Origin: Mimachlamys varia
Lineage: Eukaryota; Mollusca; Bivalvia; Pectinida; Pectinidae
Direction: 5' to 3'
Assembly (NCBI GenBank): GCA_947623455.1
Contig: OX392527.1
Coordinates: forward strand, 6,878,001 to 6,942,000
Length of the DNA stretch: 64,000 nt
In this document: positions 58,441 through 64,000 of the stretch, one piece after another
Layout: each line of letters opens with the position of its first letter
Numbering within the stretch: the first letter of the stretch is position 1
Program-made: the position numbers and the translations under genes
Notes under the pieces: model-generated
What the model was told of the DNA's origin: nothing
Database searches by the model: none
Seen by the model: only the letters and a program-made list of their open reading frames with translations

Positions 58441-61400
58441 AACAGCATCCGATACAGCGTGTCCTTCTAACAACGGTCACATGTCTAAACAACAACAAAA
58501 ACACGTGTCCTTATAACAACGTTCACAAGTCTAAACAACAAAAACACGTGTCCTTATAACAACGGTCACAAGTCTAAACAACAAAAACACGTGTCCTTAT
58601 AACAACGGTCACAAGTCTAAACAACAAAAACACGTGTCCTTATAACAACGGTCACAAGTCTAAACAACAAAAATACGTGTCCTTATAACAACGGTCACAA
58701 GTCTGAACAACAAAAACACGTGTCCTTATAACAACTGTCACAAGTCTAAACAACAAAAACACGTGTCCTTATAACAACGTTCACAAGTCTAAACAACAAA
58801 AACACGTGTCCTTATAACAACGGTCACAAGTCTAAACAACAAAAACATATCTCCTTATAACAACGGTCACAAGTCTGAACAACAAAAACATATCTCCTTA
58901 TAACAACTGTCACAAGTCTGAACAACAAAAACACTTGCCCTTATAACAACGGCCACAAGTCTAAACAACAAAAACACGTGTCCTTATAACAACGGTCACA
59001 AGTCTAAACAACAAAAACATATCTCCTTATAACAACGGTCACAGGTCTAAACAACAAAAACACGTGTCCTTCTAACAACGTTCACAAGTCTAAACAACAA
59101 AAACATATCTCCTTATAACAACGGTCACAGGTCTAAACAACAAAAACATATCTCCTTATAACAACGGTCACAGGTCTAAACAACAAAAACATATCTCCTT
59201 ATAACAACGGTCACAGGTCTAAACAACAAAAACACTTGTCCTTCTAACAACGTTCACAAGTCTAAACAACAAAAACATATCTCCTTATAACAACGGTCAC
59301 AGGTGTAAACAACAAAAACATATCTCCTTATAACAACGGTCACAGGTCTAAACAACAAAAACATATCTCCTTATAACAACGGTCACAGGTCTAAACAACA
59401 AAAACACTTGTCCTTATAACAACGTTCACAAGTCTAAACAACAAAAACATATCTCCTTATAACAACGGTCACAGGTCTAAACAACAAAAACACTTGTCCT
59501 TCTAACAACGTTCACAAGTCTAAACAACAAAAACATATCTCCTTATAACAACGGTCACAGGTCTAAACAACAAAAACATATGTCCTTATAACAACGTTCA
59601 CAAGTCTAAACAACAAAAACACGTGTCCTTATAACAACGATCACAGGTCTAAACAACAAAAACACGTGTACTTATAACAACTGCCACAAGTCTAAACAAC
59701 AAAAACACGTGTACTTATAACAACGGCCACAAGTCTAAACAACAAAAACACATGTCCTTATAACAACGGTCACAAGTCTAAACAACAAAAACACGTGTAC
59801 TTATAACAACTGCCACAAGTCTAAACAACAAAAACATATCTCCTTCTAACAACGTTCACAAGTCTAAACAACAAAAACATATCTCCTTATAACAACGGTC
59901 ACAGGTCTAAACAACAAAAACATATGTCCTTATAACAACGTTCACAAGTCTAAACAACAAAAACACGTGTCCTTATAACAACGATCACAGGTCTAAACAA
60001 CAAAAACACGTGTACTTATAACAACTGCCACAAGTCTAAACAACAAAAACACGTGTACTTATAACAACGGCCACAAGTCTAAACAACAAAAACACATGTC
60101 CTTATAACAACGGTCACAAGTCTAAACAACAAAAACACGTGTACTTATAACAACTGCCACAAGTCTAAACAACAAAAACACTTGTCCTTATAACAACTGC
60201 CACAAGTCTAAACAACAAAAACATATCTCCTTATAACAACGGTCACAAGTCTAAACAACAAAAACATATCTCTTTATAACAACGGTCACAAGTCTGAACA
60301 ACAAAAACACTTGTCCTTATAACAACGGTCACAAGTCTAAACAACAAAAACATATCTCCTTATAACAACTGTCACAAGTCTAAACAACAAAAACACTTGT
60401 CCTTATAACAACTGTCACAAGTCTAAACAACAAAAACATATCTCCTTATAACAACTGTCACAAGTCTAAACAACAAAAACACTTGTCCTTATAACAACGG
60501 TCACAAGTCTAAACAACAAAAACATATCTCCTTATAACAACTGTCACAAGTCTAAACAACAAAACATATCTCCTTATAACAACTGTCACAAGTCTAAACA
60601 ACAAAACATATCTCCTTATAACAACGGTCACAAGTCTAAACAACAAAACATATCTCCTTATAACAACTGTCACAAGTCTAAACAACAAAACATATCTCCT
60701 TATAACAACTGTCACAAGCCTAAACAACAAAAACACGTGTCCTTATAACAACTGTCACAAGTCTAAACAACAATAACATATCTCCTTATAACAACTGTCA
60801 CAAGTCTGAACAACAAAAACACTTGTCCTTATAACAACGGTCACAGGTCTGAACAACAAAAACACGTGTCCTTATAACAACTGTCACAAGTCTGAACAAC
60901 AAAAACACTTGTCCTTATAACAACGGTCACAAGTCTAAACAACAAAAACATGTGTCCTTATAACAACGGTCAAAAGTCTGAACAACAAAAACACGTGTCC
61001 TTATAACAACGTTCACAAGTCTAAACAACAAAAACACGTGTCCTTATAACAACGGTCACAAGTCTGAACAACAAAAACACGTGTCCTTATAACAACGGTC
61101 ACAAGTCTAAACAACAAAAACACGTGTCCTTATAACAACTGTCACAAGTCTGAACAACAAAAACACGTGTCCTTATAACAACGGTCACAAGTCTGAACAA
61201 CAAAAACACGTGTCCTTATAACAACGTTCACAAGTCTAAACAACAAAAACACGTGTCCTTATAACAACGTTCACAAGTCTAAACAACAAAAACACGTGTC
61301 CTTATAACAACGTTCACAAGTCTAAACAACAAAAACACGTGTCCTTATAACAACGTTCACAAGTCTAAACAACAAAAACACGTGTCCTTATAACAACTGT

Positions 61401-63535
61401 CACAAGTCTGAATAACAAAAACACGTGTCCTTATAACAACTGTCACAAGTCTAAACAACAAAAACACGTGTCCTTATAACAACGGTCACAAGTCTAAACA
61501 ACAAAAACATATCTCCTTATAACAACGGTCACAAGTCTGAACAACAAAAACACGTGTCCTTATAACAACTGTCGCAAATCTAAACAACAAAAACATGTGT
61601 CCTTATAACAACGGTCACAAGTCTGAACAACAAAAACACGTGTCCTTATAACAACTGTCACAAGTTTAAACAACAAAAACACGTGTCCTTATAACAACTG
61701 TCACAAGTCTAAACAACAAAAACATGTGTCCTTATAACAACGGTCAAAAGTCTTAACAACAAAAACACGTGTCCTTATACCAACGGTCACAAGTCTGAAC
61801 AACAAAAACACGTGTCCTTATAACAACTGTCACAAGTTTAAACAACAAAAACACGTGTCCTTATAACAACTGCCACAAGTCTGAACAACAAAAACACGTG
61901 TCCTTATAACAACTGCCACAAGTCTAAACAACAAAAACATATCTCCTTATAACAACGGTCAAAAGTCTAAACAACAAAAACATATCTCTTTATAACAACG
62001 GTCACAAGTCTAAACAACAAAAACACGTGTCCTTATAACAACTGCCACAAGTCTAAACAACAAAAACATATCTCCTTATAACAACGGTCACAAGTCTGAA
62101 CAACAAAAACATATCTCCTTATAACAACTGTCACAAGTCTGAACAACAAAAACACTTGTCCTTATAACAACGGTCGCAAATCTAAACAACAAAAACACGT
62201 GTCCTTATAACAACGATCACAAGTCTAAACAACAAAAACATATCTCCATATAACAACGGTCACAAGTCTAAAACAACAATAACATATCTCCTTATAACAA
62301 AGGTCACAAGTCTGAACAACAAAAACACCTGTCATTATAACAACGGTCACAAGTCTGAACAACAAAAACACTTGTCCATATAACAACGGTCGCAAGTCTG
62401 AACAACAAAAACACGTGTCCTTATAACAACGGTCGCAAGTCTAAACAACAAAAACATATCTCCATATAACAACGGTCACAAGTCTAAACAACAATAACAT
62501 ATCTCCTTATAACAAAGGTCACAAGTCTGAACAACAAAAACACCTGTCATTATAACAACGGTCACAAGTCTAAACAACAAAAATACGTGTCCTTATAACA
62601 ACGGTCACAAGTCTAAACAACAAAAACACGTGTCCTTATAACAACTGTCACAAGTCTTAACAACAAAAACACTTATCCTTATAACAACGGTCACAAGTCT
62701 AAACAACAAAAACACTTGTCCTTATAACAACTGTCACAGGTCTGAACAACAAAAACACGTGTCCTTATAACAACTGTCACAAGTCTAAACAACAAAAACA
62801 CGTGTCCTTATAACAACTGCCACAAGTCTAAACAACAAAAACACGTGTCCTTATAACAACTGTCACAAGTCTGAACAACAAAAACATGTGTCCTTATAAC
62901 AACGGTCACAGGTCTGAACAACAAAAACATATCTCCTTATAACAACGGTCACAAGTCTTAACAACAAAAACACGTGTCCTTATAACAACTGCCACAAGTC
63001 TAAACAACAAAAACATATCTCCTTATAACAACGGTCACAAGTCTTAACAACAAAAACACGTGTCCTTATAACAACTGCCACAAGTCTTAACAACAAAAAC
63101 ACGTGTCCTTATAACAACGGTCACAAGTCTAAACAACAAAAACATATCTCCTTATAACAACTGCCACAAGTCTGAACAACAAAAACACGTGTCCTTATAA
63201 CAACTGCCACAAGTCTGAACAACAAAAACACGTGTCCTTATAACAACTGCCACAAGTCTGAACAACAAAAACACGTGTCCTTATAACAACTGTCACAAGT
63301 CTAAACAACAAAAACACGTGTCCTTGTAACAACTGTCACAAGCCTAAACAACAAAAACACTTGTCCTTCTAACAACGGTCACAAGTCTAAACAACAAAAA
63401 CACTTGTCCTTATAACAACGGTCACAAGTCTGAACAACAAAAACACTTGTCCTTATAACAACTGTCACAATTCTAAAAAACAAAAACATATCTCCTTATA
63501 ACAACAACACAATCCCTTGTAAGAACAACAAGTCT
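58441..63535. repeat. 43-bp minisatellite, ~118 copies
   Basis: The unit is cacaagtctaaacaacaaaa, acacgtgtccttataacaac, ggt. Variants (acatatctcc, acttgtcc; cggtc, ctgtc, ctgcc, cgttc) combine in short recurrent blocks, for example near-identical segments at about 59580-59820 and 59920-60170. This is the longest array in the window and is strongly purine/A-rich on the plus strand. Confidence 0.95.
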
Positions 63536-63559
63536 AAACAACAACAAAAACACAGGTCC

Positions 63560-63926
63560 TAATTGTCCTGTATTGACTACAATAACAATATTGTCCTGTA
63601 TTGACTACACTAACAATATTGTCACGTGTTTACTACACTAACAATATTGTCACGTGTAGACTACACTAACAATATTGTCCTGTATTGACTACACTAACAA
63701 TATTGTCCTGTATTGACTACACTAACAATATTGTCACGTGTTGACTACACTAACAACATTGTCACGTGTTGACTACACTAACAATATTGTCCTGTATTGA
63801 CTACAATAACAATATTGTCCTGTATTGACTACACTAACAATATTGTCACGTGTTGACTACACTAACAACATTGTCACGTGTTGACTACACTAACAATATT
63901 GTCAAGTGTTGACTACACTAACAATA
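63560..63926. repeat. 28-bp minisatellite, ~13 copies
   Basis: The unit is acactaacaatattgtcctg plus tattgact or tgttgact. It stops 40 bp before the acceptor of the second PMP22-like exon. Confidence 0.92.
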
Positions 63927-63965
63927 CCGCTCTTTGTTACCGTATTGTCATTATCACTCTTACAG

Positions 63966-64000
63966 ATGCCGCCCGGGCCGAGTTAGCTACGCTTGGTCAC
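63966..64000 (+). CDS. PMP22/claudin-like protein, start of second coding exon (cut by window end)
   Basis: Acceptor ttatcactcttacag ends at 63965. With the G carried from 47882 the exon reads DAARAELATLGH, giving VCDTLSDAARAELATLGH across the junction. The phase fits exactly and a polypyrimidine tract is present. No other candidate acceptor with an open frame was noticed in the 16-kb intron. The rest of the protein (further membrane helices) is outside the window. Confidence 0.65.

Overview
This is eukaryotic nuclear DNA, almost certainly from a marine mollusc and most likely a bivalve. The reasons are widely spaced exons with GT-AG junctions, AT-rich noncoding DNA, a tRNA-like SINE, a mariner element, a decayed LINE, and an element with a core of ~160-bp tandem repeats of the kind described in bivalves. 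Nothing is bacterial: the long repeat-coded open frames are artefacts of tandem arrays.

Four genes can be supported. (1) 228-5560, plus: the last three exons of a METTL27/WBSCR27-like methyltransferase. (2) 35577 down to 11754, minus: a complete diacylglycerol kinase epsilon (DGKE) gene. All nine coding exons were placed with consistent phases, giving a 520-residue protein. (3) 24467-26164, plus: an intronless B-box/coiled-coil protein of TRIM type, nested inside the largest DGKE intron on the opposite strand. (4) 47594 to beyond 64000, plus: the first coding exon and the start of the second of a PMP22/claudin-like four-pass membrane protein, separated by a 16-kb intron.

Roughly 29 kb of the 64 kb is minisatellite, in about twenty arrays with units of 20-56 bp. 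The main finding is that three arrays are not random intronic repeats. Each is a tandemly amplified copy of the 3' end of the neighbouring coding exon together with its 5' splice site. They are the 30-bp array after DGKE coding exon 8, the 56-bp array after DGKE coding exon 2, and the 40-bp array after exon 1 of the PMP22-like gene. Each begins at the true exon-intron junction and runs into the intron, so these introns start with about 10 to 70 spare splice donors.

Mobile DNA: a SINE and a SINE fragment, four short inverted-repeat (MITE-like) elements, a Helitron/pearl-like element, a dead mariner inserted cleanly into a 33-bp minisatellite, and a 5'-truncated LINE. A possible Polinton relic is only tentative.
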